Origin: a virus
Virus record (IMG/VR): IMGVR_UViG_3300029319_000003
Span: 62,001-126,000 of that record
Length of the DNA stretch: 64,000 bases
Reading direction: 5' to 3' (one strand)
In this document: in pieces, positions 22,096 through 30,900 of the stretch
Layout: every line of letters starts with the position of its first letter
How positions within the stretch are numbered: position 1 is the first letter of the stretch
Made by a program: the position numbers and the translations under genes
The notes under the pieces: generated by a model
Databases searched by the model: none
The model's input: the letters and a program-made list of their open reading frames with translations, nothing else
What the model was told of the DNA's origin: nothing

Positions 22096-24037
22096 TGCGT
22101 CTCTCCAAGCCGTCAATCAAGTTTCGTACATCTTGATCGATTTTATTAACTTCGAAAAGAAGTTCTTCTTCTTCACTAGGATAAGTAGTATCCTCGTTCT
22201 CATAAATTCCGTTTGCGAGCCCCATTAAGTCAGAAAGACCCTTATTAATGTTCCGACTGGTGGAACTCGTTATTTCTTTAGACCAGACCCCAGCCATTGA
22301 ACGTGCTCGGGCACCGGCGTCACGACGATCTACATCCACGGGCTGATACCACTTACCTTTAGACAAAGGGGTTGTTGTCATGTCATCGTCTCGCTTACCG
22401 GGCGCAGCAAGAAGTGGTCCTTCATCGCCGCCCTCATCCCCGCCGCCTTCATCGCCGCCGAGATCTCCTCCGAGGTCACCGCCAAGGTCGCCACCGCCCA
22501 TGTCGTCGCCTCCACCCATGTCGTCACCACCTTCGCCGCCTTCACCGCCTTCACCACCGGCTCCGAATCCAAATGAATTCTCAACCTCTTCAGCGACTTT
22601 TTCAAGTGCGGCTTCGACCTTCTTATCATAAAACATTTCGCGCTGTAGTCTGACAATCTCTTGATCTGACAAGCCAAAAACATTCTTCTGTACCCAGCGC
22701 TTGGAGAAGTATCCCTCGGTTGCGCCGCCAGCGATTTCAAACTTGGTCTTCCAGTGCTCCAGTTCTTGAAGTTCAGCAATCTTTGATGGGTTGTTCAAAC
22801 CCAATCCAAAATTAATAAGATCTTCGTTGCGATAGCCGAGTGTGTAAAGATGGATAATGCCAATCTTCTCCAACTCGGAGATTATCGCACGCTGCAACCT
22901 TTGGATGGTCCTTGCAAAGCGAATATCTTTTTGAGCGAGCGTTGACTTATCTTCATCGGCACCTTCACCCCTTGACAGATAAGACATAGGAACTTTAAGA
23001 GCAGCGAACAACTTATCACGCAAATACTTTACGTCATCAATATCACCGGTATAAGTTCCACCGGGCAAAGACTCGATACGAGTCCCGCCACCTGAGCCGC
23101 GAACAGGCAAGAAATAATCTTCATCAATGCTCATTGGATTGTAGCGCAAATCAACGCGACCAGTGCTCGGATCAACAACTTGATTCCGCTTCATCTGTGT
23201 CATCACTCTCTGCATATATTGCTCAACATCCTGCGGGGCGATGTTGCCAACGTCAACATAAAACACGCGGCGCTCTGGAGAGCGTACAATCCGGTACGCC
23301 ATCATTGCATCTTCAAGCAGTGTCAACTGTCGCCAAATACGTCGGGCTGGCTCCAAAACAGAAGTTCCATAGGGAGCATATTTGTCATTACCAAGAATAC
23401 GAAAATGGGCAATCTGCCAGTTTTCAAAAGTCATCCCTGCGGAGTTCCACTGGTATTGAACATAATTTGGGTTCGTCTTATCCTCGCCCTCTAATCGCTC
23501 GATCTCTTCTTGGGGCATACCGATAACACTGGTAATGCCTTGAGTCTCGTCAATGTCCAGATATAGGAAAAAATCGCCAAACTTGCACATGGCGCGGGAC
23601 CAGCCGAACAAATTGTGCTCAATGTTTAGAACCTTATAATATAAAGTGTGCAGGATGCTCTTAATCTCTTCGTTTGGACAGTCGATACGCAACAAGTCGG
23701 TTAAAGCGGTGGCTGTTGTCATTTCATCAGCATATACATCCAGCGATGATGCGATTTCAGGCGTATATTCCATCTGATCAAAATCTACATACCTTTCGGC
23801 GCGATTCTGATTCGACATAATGTTTGCTTGCAACCCCTCAAACGGATTGTACGCTGATTTTTGAAAAGTTTGACCACTAATTGACTTGAAGCGCCCCGAA
23901 TACGGGTCGAGCCGCTTTCTATTGGGCGAAATCTCAGTTTGAGTGCGATAATTCGTAATTGGTCCAGAGAATAGCCGCGTCAATCGCCTAAACAGGGCTG
24001 ATTGGTTATTTTTTGGATTCTTTTTCTGATCTGCCAT
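22073..24037 (-). CDS. portal protein (T4 gp20-like)
   Basis: This 654-residue protein has clear portal features: YVDFDQMEYTPEIASSLDVY and ADEMTTA near residue 90-110, a stem/wing region with LEDAMMAYRIVRSPERRVFY, and VPMSYLSRGEGADEDKSTLA. The dodecameric portal forms the DNA entry ring and docks terminase and neck. T4 gp20 has 524 residues. Here residues about 492-537 are an extreme Gly/Asp/Glu repeat (units such as GGDLGGD), followed by a separate C-terminal stretch after KRDDDM, probably a flexible arm into the head or core. The DNA of the repeat is itself low-complexity (22425-22560). GGGG precedes the ATG, and it lies directly after the terminase gene. Confidence 0.93.
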   Translation of the reverse strand: MADQKKNPKNNQSALFRRLTRLFSGPITNYRTQTEISPNRKRLDPYSGRFKSISGQTFQKSAYNPFEGLQANIMSNQNRAERYVDFDQMEYTPEIASSLDVYADEMTTATALTDLLRIDCPNEEIKSILHTLYYKVLNIEHNLFGWSRAMCKFGDFFLYLDIDETQGITSVIGMPQEEIERLEGEDKTNPNYVQYQWNSAGMTFENWQIAHFRILGNDKYAPYGTSVLEPARRIWRQLTLLEDAMMAYRIVRSPERRVFYVDVGNIAPQDVEQYMQRVMTQMKRNQVVDPSTGRVDLRYNPMSIDEDYFLPVRGSGGGTRIESLPGGTYTGDIDDVKYLRDKLFAALKVPMSYLSRGEGADEDKSTLAQKDIRFARTIQRLQRAIISELEKIGIIHLYTLGYRNEDLINFGLGLNNPSKIAELQELEHWKTKFEIAGGATEGYFSKRWVQKNVFGLSDQEIVRLQREMFYDKKVEAALEKVAEEVENSFGFGAGGEGGEGGEGGDDMGGGDDMGGGDLGGDLGGDLGGDEGGGDEGGDEGPLLAAPGKRDDDMTTTPLSKGKWYQPVDVDRRDAGARARSMAGVWSKEITSSTSRNINKGLSDLMGLANGIYENEDTTYPSEEEELLFEVNKIDQDVRNLIDGLERRNETKSET

Positions 24038-24043
24038 TGTTTT

Positions 24044-25621
24044 TTACCCCTTATACAGCCATTCAAATTTTTTCATCTGCTCAAGTTCCTTATTCCACTC
24101 TGGCTTGTTCTTAAAACCTTTCATGCCGGGAATTTTAGTGTCCAACTGTGTTGAAGATCTTGTCATGCCGGCAATCATAGCCCGCTTATACTCTACATCA
24201 CGCTGATTAACCACTAAAGCAGTGTCTCTGACCCAACACGCAATCGCCAAAGACATAATTAAGTCGTCATTGTAGCCGCGCATTGCCTGTGGCTTGCCAT
24301 TGTGCCAGATAAAAGTGGTTAATTCGTTTAAAAGTCTCCTTGAACGCAATGTAATTAGTTTATTGCGGATAAACTCTTCGAATTTCGCAATGATTAAAGG
24401 TCTTGTCTTGCCAGAAGTCGTAAAACCCGGTACAGAGTTAGAGACATTCTCTGCCTCATACGGATCCAAGTATTGATGACTCCCTTTTGTTGAATAATAC
24501 AGATTACTATAACCCATTTCTATGAGTTTTGTTAAGACCGAATATCCAATATTGTTATTTTCTACAACAAGCATGGCATTTCCATACTCTCGGGCTGCAT
24601 CGAACAACACTGTGGCAAAGAAGTCGGGCTCGGGCTTGCCTTGATATTCCGCTACCTGCTCAAGATCAGTAAGATCAATAATGTGAAAAACTGAGAAATC
24701 TCTTCCGTCACCACGGGCAACGTCCGCAGATAAAATATATGTATGAGTCGGGTCATATTCCTTCCAAATGTAAAAATTTCTATCAAATCCTGTCTTATGC
24801 TTGGGATCGATTATTGACTTTTCAATTACTCCAATATCTTCTGGATGAACAACTGTCTCGCCAGACATATTAAAATTGCATTCAAGTTCTTGGGCGATCT
24901 CCCGTCGAGACATGTTACGAGTTTCTTTTTCGAACCACTCCATGTCTCGATCAGGGTGCATATCCCACGGCAATGTTGTCAAATAAAAATCATTGTCTTC
25001 TTCTTGAGCGTCCGTACAAGTCTGGTGGAACCAGTTTCCCACACCGTTTGGAGTAGACAGGGCGATACATCGACCACCAGTAGACAGCGTGGGGTACAAG
25101 CCCATCCACAACTCCTCTAGACCTTCAATGTGTGCTGCCTCGTCCAGTACAAGCAAAGACAACGCCTCCGAACGACCGGCATCAGCGCTGGTTGAGGATG
25201 CTTTGATTTGGGATCCATTCGTCAACTCAAACGAGGTGCGGTTGTCAATTTCAATTTGTGCAACCTGTAGCCAATCAGGAACACCCTTCATGATTGCCTT
25301 CACCTTCTTAACCAAGTTGGCAGCGGTACTAAATTTTGTTGCCATTACCAAGATATTCTTATCTCGGTGGAATAACATCATCCAAACGACGTATCCGGCA
25401 GTAAGGGTCGAGATGCCCAACTGGCGGGCTTTCAAAATGACATTGAAGCGATAGTCGTTGAATGACTGTAGTAGGTCGTCTTGAAAGTCATAAGTCTGAA
25501 ATGGGATCAGACCTTGCATGGGGTGAGAGATCTTACAATAATTGTTTAGAAAATATGCCGGGTCTTTACCGCACCTGACAATCTCTTTTACCAGTTGTTG
25601 TTTGCTTGGAGTATAAGCCAT
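24044..25621 (-). CDS. terminase large subunit (T4 gp17-like)
   Basis: This 525-residue packaging motor has an adenine-binding N terminus and a Walker A variant KARQLGIST (64-72). The Walker B is LLVLDEAAH with Asp160 and Glu161, and the coupling motif STPNG follows at about 189-193. The C-terminal RNase H-like nuclease shows Asp300 (YILSADVARGDG), Glu354 (MLVVENNN) and Asp452/Asp453 (GYNDDLIMS). The enzyme cuts concatemeric DNA and drives it through the portal. The length is close to other T4-like terminases (T4: 610). All catalytic residues are present. It lies between a small conserved gene and the portal gene. Confidence 0.95.
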   Translation of the reverse strand: MAYTPSKQQLVKEIVRCGKDPAYFLNNYCKISHPMQGLIPFQTYDFQDDLLQSFNDYRFNVILKARQLGISTLTAGYVVWMMLFHRDKNILVMATKFSTAANLVKKVKAIMKGVPDWLQVAQIEIDNRTSFELTNGSQIKASSTSADAGRSEALSLLVLDEAAHIEGLEELWMGLYPTLSTGGRCIALSTPNGVGNWFHQTCTDAQEEDNDFYLTTLPWDMHPDRDMEWFEKETRNMSRREIAQELECNFNMSGETVVHPEDIGVIEKSIIDPKHKTGFDRNFYIWKEYDPTHTYILSADVARGDGRDFSVFHIIDLTDLEQVAEYQGKPEPDFFATVLFDAAREYGNAMLVVENNNIGYSVLTKLIEMGYSNLYYSTKGSHQYLDPYEAENVSNSVPGFTTSGKTRPLIIAKFEEFIRNKLITLRSRRLLNELTTFIWHNGKPQAMRGYNDDLIMSLAIACWVRDTALVVNQRDVEYKRAMIAGMTRSSTQLDTKIPGMKGFKNKPEWNKELEQMKKFEWLYKG

Positions 25622-25624
25622 TCA

Positions 25625-25894
25625 TCACTCCGCTGCCGGCGAGAGTGCCCCACTTTCCTCCAGTGAAACCAGCATGTCCATAATAATGTTTGCCTGCTTT
25701 GAGACATACGAAGCATACTCAGAAGCAGTAACATGGGACGGGGAGTCTCCCATGTCTTGTGCGGCTTCCAATAGTCCCATTACCGCCTTCTTTGCGGCGT
25801 CTGCCTTCTTCTGCGGACTCATGCCCATGCCGGCGTTTTCGCGGAGAAGTTCCTCTTTAATAATTTGCTTCAAGCGGTGTCTTGTAATTTCCAT
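25625..25894 (-). CDS. small conserved protein before terminase (small terminase candidate)
   Basis: The start is taken at the ATG at 25894, two bases after the stop of the upstream gene and preceded by AAGGGAG; longer in-frame starts lie inside that gene. The 89-residue product begins MEITRHRLKQIIKEELLREN and is almost wholly helical, ending in an amphipathic helix (SKQANIIMDMLVSLEESG). It has no recognised domain. Because it directly precedes the large terminase gene and is a small helical protein, it or its upstream neighbour could be the small terminase subunit. Its DNA-binding surface is not obvious, so this remains a suggestion. Confidence 0.6.
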   Translation of the reverse strand: MEITRHRLKQIIKEELLRENAGMGMSPQKKADAAKKAVMGLLEAAQDMGDSPSHVTASEYASYVSKQANIIMDMLVSLEESGALSPAAE

Positions 25895-25896
25895 GC

Positions 25897-26442
25897 CTAC
25901 TGCTCTCCCTTGCGTGTGACGTTGCTGGGCTTCTTGGCGCTGTCGCGGCTCAATGCCAGCCAATCTTTCATCGCCTTATCGAGCCGATCTTCGCTTGACT
26001 CGTTTTGATTTGCAACAACAGCATCGCCATAGTTTCCAACGTCATACATGCAATTGGCTTGAACCCATGATCGGTGGCGGTTTAGGGACTGCACCATAAC
26101 ATCAATTTCGCCAACCTTCTTAAGATTGAGCGCACTCTTTGTTACCTTCTTGTATTCTTTCTTCAAAAAGGATGCGATCTCTTCAATCATGCTTGACACC
26201 TCACCTTCGAAGTCTTTGCCGTGAACCTCTTCCAAGGGCACCTCGCTGTGGTACTTGATACATAGTTGGTCGCCATGAAGCGCAACCTTGAATCCGTCCA
26301 TAACACGACGGTCTGTAATGTCCACATCCTCTTCTCTACGCAAGCCAATCTTTACGGGCTCGCCATTCTCATCTAGCGCACCATCGTGCGTGTTGGCAAT
26401 TGCTTGAGAGATACCCCTAACAATTTCAAGTACATCAGCCAT
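25897..26442 (-). CDS. conserved protein, terminase-linked
   Basis: This 181-residue protein begins MADVLEIVRGISQAIANTHD. It contains a folded alpha/beta core (GFKVALHGDQLCIKYHSEVP), a long charged helical part (about 90-130) and the conserved stretch DVMVQSLNRHRSWVQANCMY. I recognise this stretch from proteins upstream of terminase in large T4-like phages, but not its function. The C terminus is basic and polar. AGGAG lies nine bases before the ATG. It overlaps the zinc-ribbon gene upstream by eight bases and is followed within two bases by the 89-aa gene. A virion or packaging role is inferred from place. Confidence 0.6.
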   Translation of the reverse strand: MADVLEIVRGISQAIANTHDGALDENGEPVKIGLRREEDVDITDRRVMDGFKVALHGDQLCIKYHSEVPLEEVHGKDFEGEVSSMIEEIASFLKKEYKKVTKSALNLKKVGEIDVMVQSLNRHRSWVQANCMYDVGNYGDAVVANQNESSEDRLDKAMKDWLALSRDSAKKPSNVTRKGEQ

Positions 26443-26839
26443 TTTTATTTTCTCCTAAATTGGGTCGCCACCCGCCTGACCATCTTTCTTCTCGACCATC
26501 AACATGTTGTACAAAACATTGATAGCAACAACTGAACTTCGTCATATAAACGTCATCCCGCGATTCAAAAGAATATTTTTCACAAACCGGACAAGTGCGA
26601 TTAGATTCTTTATTAAGTAGTTTCTTTGTGAGCAAAAAGCCATCTTCTGTGTTGACAGTTTCAGAGCGTTCTTGATACCGCCTATCTCGTTCACTCAAAA
26701 TTTTAATTTGCTCTAAATAGTCACCCTCTTTCGCGTCGTCCCACCCCTTTTTAGGATTGGTAACGGTGTCTTCGCCCCACTCTTCGGATATGGCTTTTTC
26801 GACACGGGCAATATAGTTTAAATCTCTTTTCTGACTCAT
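26435..26839 (-). CDS. zinc-ribbon protein
   Basis: The start is set at the ATG at 26839, which forms an ATGA overlap with the stop of the upstream gene and follows an AGGGG site. A longer frame to 26914 has no signal. The 134-residue product begins MSQKRDLNYIARVEKAISEE, is charged and helical to about residue 78, and ends in a metal-binding knuckle pair: C83-P-V-C86 and C104/C105-x-x-C108. This treble-clef or zinc-ribbon layout suggests nucleic acid or protein binding. Similar proteins occur in T4-like phages near this site, but no activity is recognised. Confidence 0.65.
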   Translation of the reverse strand: MSQKRDLNYIARVEKAISEEWGEDTVTNPKKGWDDAKEGDYLEQIKILSERDRRYQERSETVNTEDGFLLTKKLLNKESNRTCPVCEKYSFESRDDVYMTKFSCCYQCFVQHVDGREERWSGGWRPNLGENKNG

Positions 26840-27309
26840 TTCGCTGCCCCTGAAACTGCATATGTAATGCCGATAGTTGTTGCAGCACCTCCGACGAACC
26901 CAAGGACAACCCATAGCGGCGTCAAGTCTCGGCGCTTTACAATTACGTCTTCTAAATTCTGAATATGATTATCGCGAGACGACAATTGGGTTGTGTACAA
27001 GTCTCTCTCAATCTGCCAAAGACGCCGCTGTGACTCAAGTTCACTTTCCGAAATGTTCAGTCGATATTGCAGATCATTCCGCAGCAGATCGACCTCCAGT
27101 TGATGATCAAATTGAATTTTAATCATGGCATCTGGCGTCAAGAGGATACCGGCAAACGGAGCCGGGGTGCCTTGCGACAGAGACGTAACTCTCAAATCTA
27201 AGGGCACCGACGGTGTAGCACTCTCTTCTTCTGCAAACACCGGGGCTGGAAAGATAAGCCCACAGGAGACAATGCCAGCAACAATTGAATTTAAAAACTT
27301 ATTCCACAT
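26836..27309 (-). CDS. exported protein with C-terminal membrane anchor (lysis cassette candidate)
   Basis: This 157-residue protein has a signal peptide (about 1-26, ending PAPVFAEEE), a short periplasmic domain with PAPFAGILLTPDAMIKIQFD, a coiled coil (about 75-125), and a C-terminal hydrophobic segment (about 132-153). Proteins with the APF-GILL motif and a coiled coil recur in large phages next to small membrane genes. It could be part of a spanin-like lysis complex joining the two membranes, but a lipobox is absent, so a classical outer-membrane spanin is not shown. Its start overlaps the end of the upstream coiled-coil gene by 11 bases. Confidence 0.6.
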   Translation of the reverse strand: MWNKFLNSIVAGIVSCGLIFPAPVFAEEESATPSVPLDLRVTSLSQGTPAPFAGILLTPDAMIKIQFDHQLEVDLLRNDLQYRLNISESELESQRRLWQIERDLYTTQLSSRDNHIQNLEDVIVKRRDLTPLWVVLGFVGGAATTIGITYAVSGAAK

Positions 27310-27694
27310 GTGTTAGTCCGTATAGTTTAGCAAGTTCTTTTGCCATAGCATCGGGGTCTTCCCGCGCTGCCTCGGCAGCAGACAAAAGTGCCTCGCGGTT
27401 CTCGGTTGTAATTTGTTTTTCCTTGATGCCGTGCTCTTCTGCCAACCTCTTCAGTCCTTCTGCATATTCTTTCTGTACTTCCATTTGGCGCTCATGGGAA
27501 TCTTGCAAAGCCTTAATCTCTGCATCGGACTGTTCCTTTCTCGATGACATGACCTTAAGAATGCCTGCTGTGTTACGGCGTCCTGTAAAAAACCCAACCG
27601 CCAACAGCGCAACACCCACAGGTAACCACCAGTTGTGTTTAATCCAAATCCATGCTTTTTTCAAAAAAAGTTTTGTTGCTATCCAACTAACCAT
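27299..27694 (-). CDS. inner-membrane coiled-coil protein (spanin-like candidate)
   Basis: The start is the ATG at 27694 (MVSWIATKLFLKKAW), overlapping the upstream holin-like gene by eight bases. Of 131 residues, the first 40 contain an aromatic-rich N terminus and one membrane segment (about 22-37, WWLPVGVALLAVGFF). The rest is one long charged coiled coil (about 45-115). This is the topology of an inner-membrane spanin subunit (Rz type), which acts after holin and endolysin to fuse or disrupt the outer membrane. Sequence similarity to known spanins is not evident to me. The overlap with two other membrane genes supports a lysis cassette. Confidence 0.55.
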   Translation of the reverse strand: MVSWIATKLFLKKAWIWIKHNWWLPVGVALLAVGFFTGRRNTAGILKVMSSRKEQSDAEIKALQDSHERQMEVQKEYAEGLKRLAEEHGIKEKQITTENREALLSAAEAAREDPDAMAKELAKLYGLTHVE

Positions 27695-27941
27695 GACTAC
27701 CTGACTTCCAAGCAACTGCTAAATCAATCGCAGCCTGCGAGCCGATGTATACCAAAGAGATTGTTACCCAATCGCTTGATGTTAAATTTCCTGTGAAGAG
27801 GAGCGCCCACGTTGCAGTCGCCCAGACCATGAGTTTACGAGAAACAAGTCTTCCGACAATCTTGTCTGCGATGCCCTTCTTGTCAGATTCCCAAAAATCC
27901 GATTGATTAACAGTGATTTCATTTTTTTCTTCTTCAGCCAT
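27687..27941 (-). CDS. holin-like small membrane protein
   Basis: The start is the ATG at 27941 (MAEEEKNEITVNQSDFWESD), with GGAGGG nearby; a longer frame to 27959 would start inside that site. The 84-residue product has a charged, soluble N terminus and two hydrophobic segments (about 37-52 and 59-78) with a short basic C terminus. Size and topology fit a class II or III holin, which opens the inner membrane at lysis. No endolysin gene is seen in the window. It precedes two overlapping membrane genes of spanin-like build. Its ribosome binding site lies in a hairpin loop, which may delay translation. Confidence 0.55.
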   Translation of the reverse strand: MAEEEKNEITVNQSDFWESDKKGIADKIVGRLVSRKLMVWATATWALLFTGNLTSSDWVTISLVYIGSQAAIDLAVAWKSGSHG

Positions 27942-27960
27942 ATTGGTGCCCTCCACCAAT
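27942..27960 (-). promoter_or_regulatory. hairpin presenting the holin-like gene's ribosome binding site in its loop
   Basis: On the coding strand ATTGGTG (27960-27954) pairs perfectly with CACCAAT (27948-27942), leaving the 5-base loop GAGGG, which is the ribosome binding site core. The 3' arm ends one base before the ATG at 27941. It could delay or tune translation, which would suit a timed lysis gene. The same layout occurs at 88-107. Confidence 0.5.
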
Positions 27961-27971
27961 ACATAGTTCCC

Positions 27972-30900
27972 CTAATGGTTTACATGAGCGTGCCGATCCT
28001 TCTTTTCAATAGAAATTTGGTGATCCACGCAGTCCTTTAGCGAATCCAAGTGGGAAATCAAGAGCACCGTTTTGAAATATGTCTTGACAATATCCAGCAA
28101 GCGAACAAAGCCTTCCATGTTTTCTTCATCAAGCGCAGTACCCGGCTCATCCAAAATGAAAATATCTCCCTTGGGCATAGACGACACGTTTAACAGTGCC
28201 AAGCGGATTGCCATTGCGGCAATAGTCTTCTCGGCTCCAGAACCCATTTCTAGCGGTCGAGGAGCGAAGTGTGGATGCTTAATCAAGATGTTCAAGCGCT
28301 TGTCGTCGTTTTCCATAATAACTGAAAAGTCAACAATATTCGCGAGCACCTTTGCAATCTCTTCATTAACAAGTGGCAGTCGCTTCTTGATAATGTCCAA
28401 CGAAATGCCATTGCTATGCATGCACTTCATAAAGAGATCTTGCGCTGCATACTGGTTCCTCAACTCCTCCATCTCCTGACGCTTTGCTTCCAGAGATTTG
28501 ATCTGCTGCTCATAGCCGCCATGCAATTTATAAAGTTCCATGACCTTTTCTTCACATGTGTCGAGGTCACATTCCAACTCTACCAAGTCATCTTCAACAT
28601 CAGATCTCTGAGACATTAGTCTGCCGAGATTTTCGATGGACTCCCTATTCTCTTCGTACTTCTTAATACGGCTCTGATGGAATGCAATCTCACTCTCAGT
28701 TCGAACAATAGCGGTCTTTGACTTCTCAACAACAAGTTGCTTTTTTGCAATCTCTGATGTGAGAGTCGAAAGGCGATCAACCACTTGAGCATATTTTTCA
28801 AATTGCCAATCTACCTGCTGCGGATCCAACTTCTCAATCTCAGTAGAGGTATCGCCTTGCTGCTGACTGTATTCAGCGAGCAAGCCCTCGACGGCAGTCA
28901 ACTTCTTTTTTGCCGAGTATGCATCACGAATGAACTTGCAATGCGAAAACTCTTCGCCACAAGGAACCTCGTTCAACAAGCGAACCTTGCGAGTGTATAC
29001 CTCTTGATTGCGTTCCTCCAGCGCTATGTCTGCCAGAATCTTGTTCAACTCATCCTTCTTTGACTTGATGATCTCACGTCGTTCTTCCAGTGCCTCCAGA
29101 TCAAATGTTTCCAAGAAGCGATCTATCTTCTTTTGCTTTTCTCGATGTTCAACAATCTCTTGAATAGTCGTGCGAACCTTTTCTTCTAATCTGGTGTGCT
29201 GGCTCTTGGCGGCTTGCAGATTTTCGACCTCCTGATCATAATTGATAATGTCCACAGGCACCGACTCAATTTTCTCGGTAAGACCTGCAATCTTCTTTTT
29301 CAGAGCAAGAATTTGAACACGCTGGGAGTCACACTTATCTCTAAAGTCTTCTGTTTCAACTTCATTCTTTGTTAGCAGTGTTTGTGTTTCCTGCAACTGT
29401 CCGTCAAAATCAATGTCTTCCAACTTTTTAAGATGTGTCTTTGTTTCCGCGTTCAAATCTTTGGCTAGTTTAAACTTTTTATCAAAGATCTCCAAGTCCA
29501 AGAACTTCGCCAGAATTTCTTTTCGCTTCGTTGAACCCTCGGCAATGAACGCGAGCGAATCCAACTGGCTTGCCATTGAGGTAAGAAGAAAGTCGTCAAG
29601 CGTACCAAAGATTTTTCGAATAGCCTTATCGGTATCGTTTCGGCTCATACCGTTTAACGGCTCTTCTGTCGTCTGGTCGCTGACAGAAAAATTAACCGTG
29701 GTCTTCGCTTCTTCAGACTCGACACCTTTCAACTTCTTAATATATTTTTCGGCGCTGCGTTCAATTGTATATGTGTTTTCTCCAATATCAATTTCAACCT
29801 TGCCTCGACCTGACTGCTCGTTTTGATTAATAATATTGACGTTCTTGCGGTCGCGCTTCGAAGTAGAGTTGTAGATCGTCCACAGCAGACTATCAATAAT
29901 TGACGATTTGCCAGAGAAGTTCTTACCGAAGATACCAACAATCCCTGAAGTCTCTTCGAAATTAATAGTGTTGTTTTCCCCGTAATTAAACAAGTTATCA
30001 AACTCTAGCGAGCGCAAACGCCAGTTAATATTGCGCTGAACCTCTTCGTCTTCCTCTGCTATTTTATTATATGCGCGGTTGAGTTCAACTACCTGATCCA
30101 ACAAATCTGGTTCAACCTGATAGTCGCTCAAGTACTCACGAATCAACTCCTCTTGCACAACAGGGTCGCGTAGATTTTTATTAGCAAAGTCACCAGAAAC
30201 ATCAATCGACCCGCGATCACCCGCAGTGCGATTTAAAAATGTAATAGCCTCTGGCTTGAACCTCTTCTGGGCTACATCCACCGCCTTCCTAACTGCGTTC
30301 AATGGGGTGCTATGGTTTGCAACCAAGCGAATTCTTGCACCGGGCTCGACGTGTGTCTTTTTTGGAATGCGACCCTTTGCAGTCAATTCAATTGTGACAA
30401 ACGGACGGGGGTTCTTAAGGATATGGTGCTCGCAAGTAAAGTTATCTTTATCTTCAATATCCCAAATCAAAAAACCCTTATCATTAGACTCGCCGTGGTT
30501 CTGCTGTACCGTCGAGCCGCAATACCGAACTCGCCCCTCTTCATCCAAGATCTGGTTGGTCTTATGAATATCGCCCAGCATGACATAATCGTGACCCTCA
30601 AAGATTGATATGTCATGATCGCCGTGCTGCATGATAAAGCCAGTGTCAGTGGTCACGCCCGCCACGGAACCGTGGTATAGGGCGATGTTAACCCTTGAGT
30701 GGTCGCTCGGCTCAACCCAACCTTCTTCATCGAACACGCTTAATACATTGAGCGTGAAATCATCGTTCAGTTGCGTTTCACCGGAACTCTTGAGCAGATG
30801 TAGGTTGTTAAGCCCCAAGGCGTCCACAATGGGTGTCAAGGCGTCCTGACGGCTACTGTTCTTTAGGTTACCGTCGTGGTTGCCCAAGATGATATATGTC

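Noticed and set aside
22425-22560. Portal repeat region as a CRISPR or tandem repeat array
   Set aside because: It is in-frame low-complexity coding sequence; there are no spacer-like unique units of constant length.
22372-22653. Pro/Ser- and Arg/His-rich plus-strand frames opposite the portal gene
   Set aside because: They are artefacts of the low-complexity Gly/Asp repeat DNA read from the other strand.
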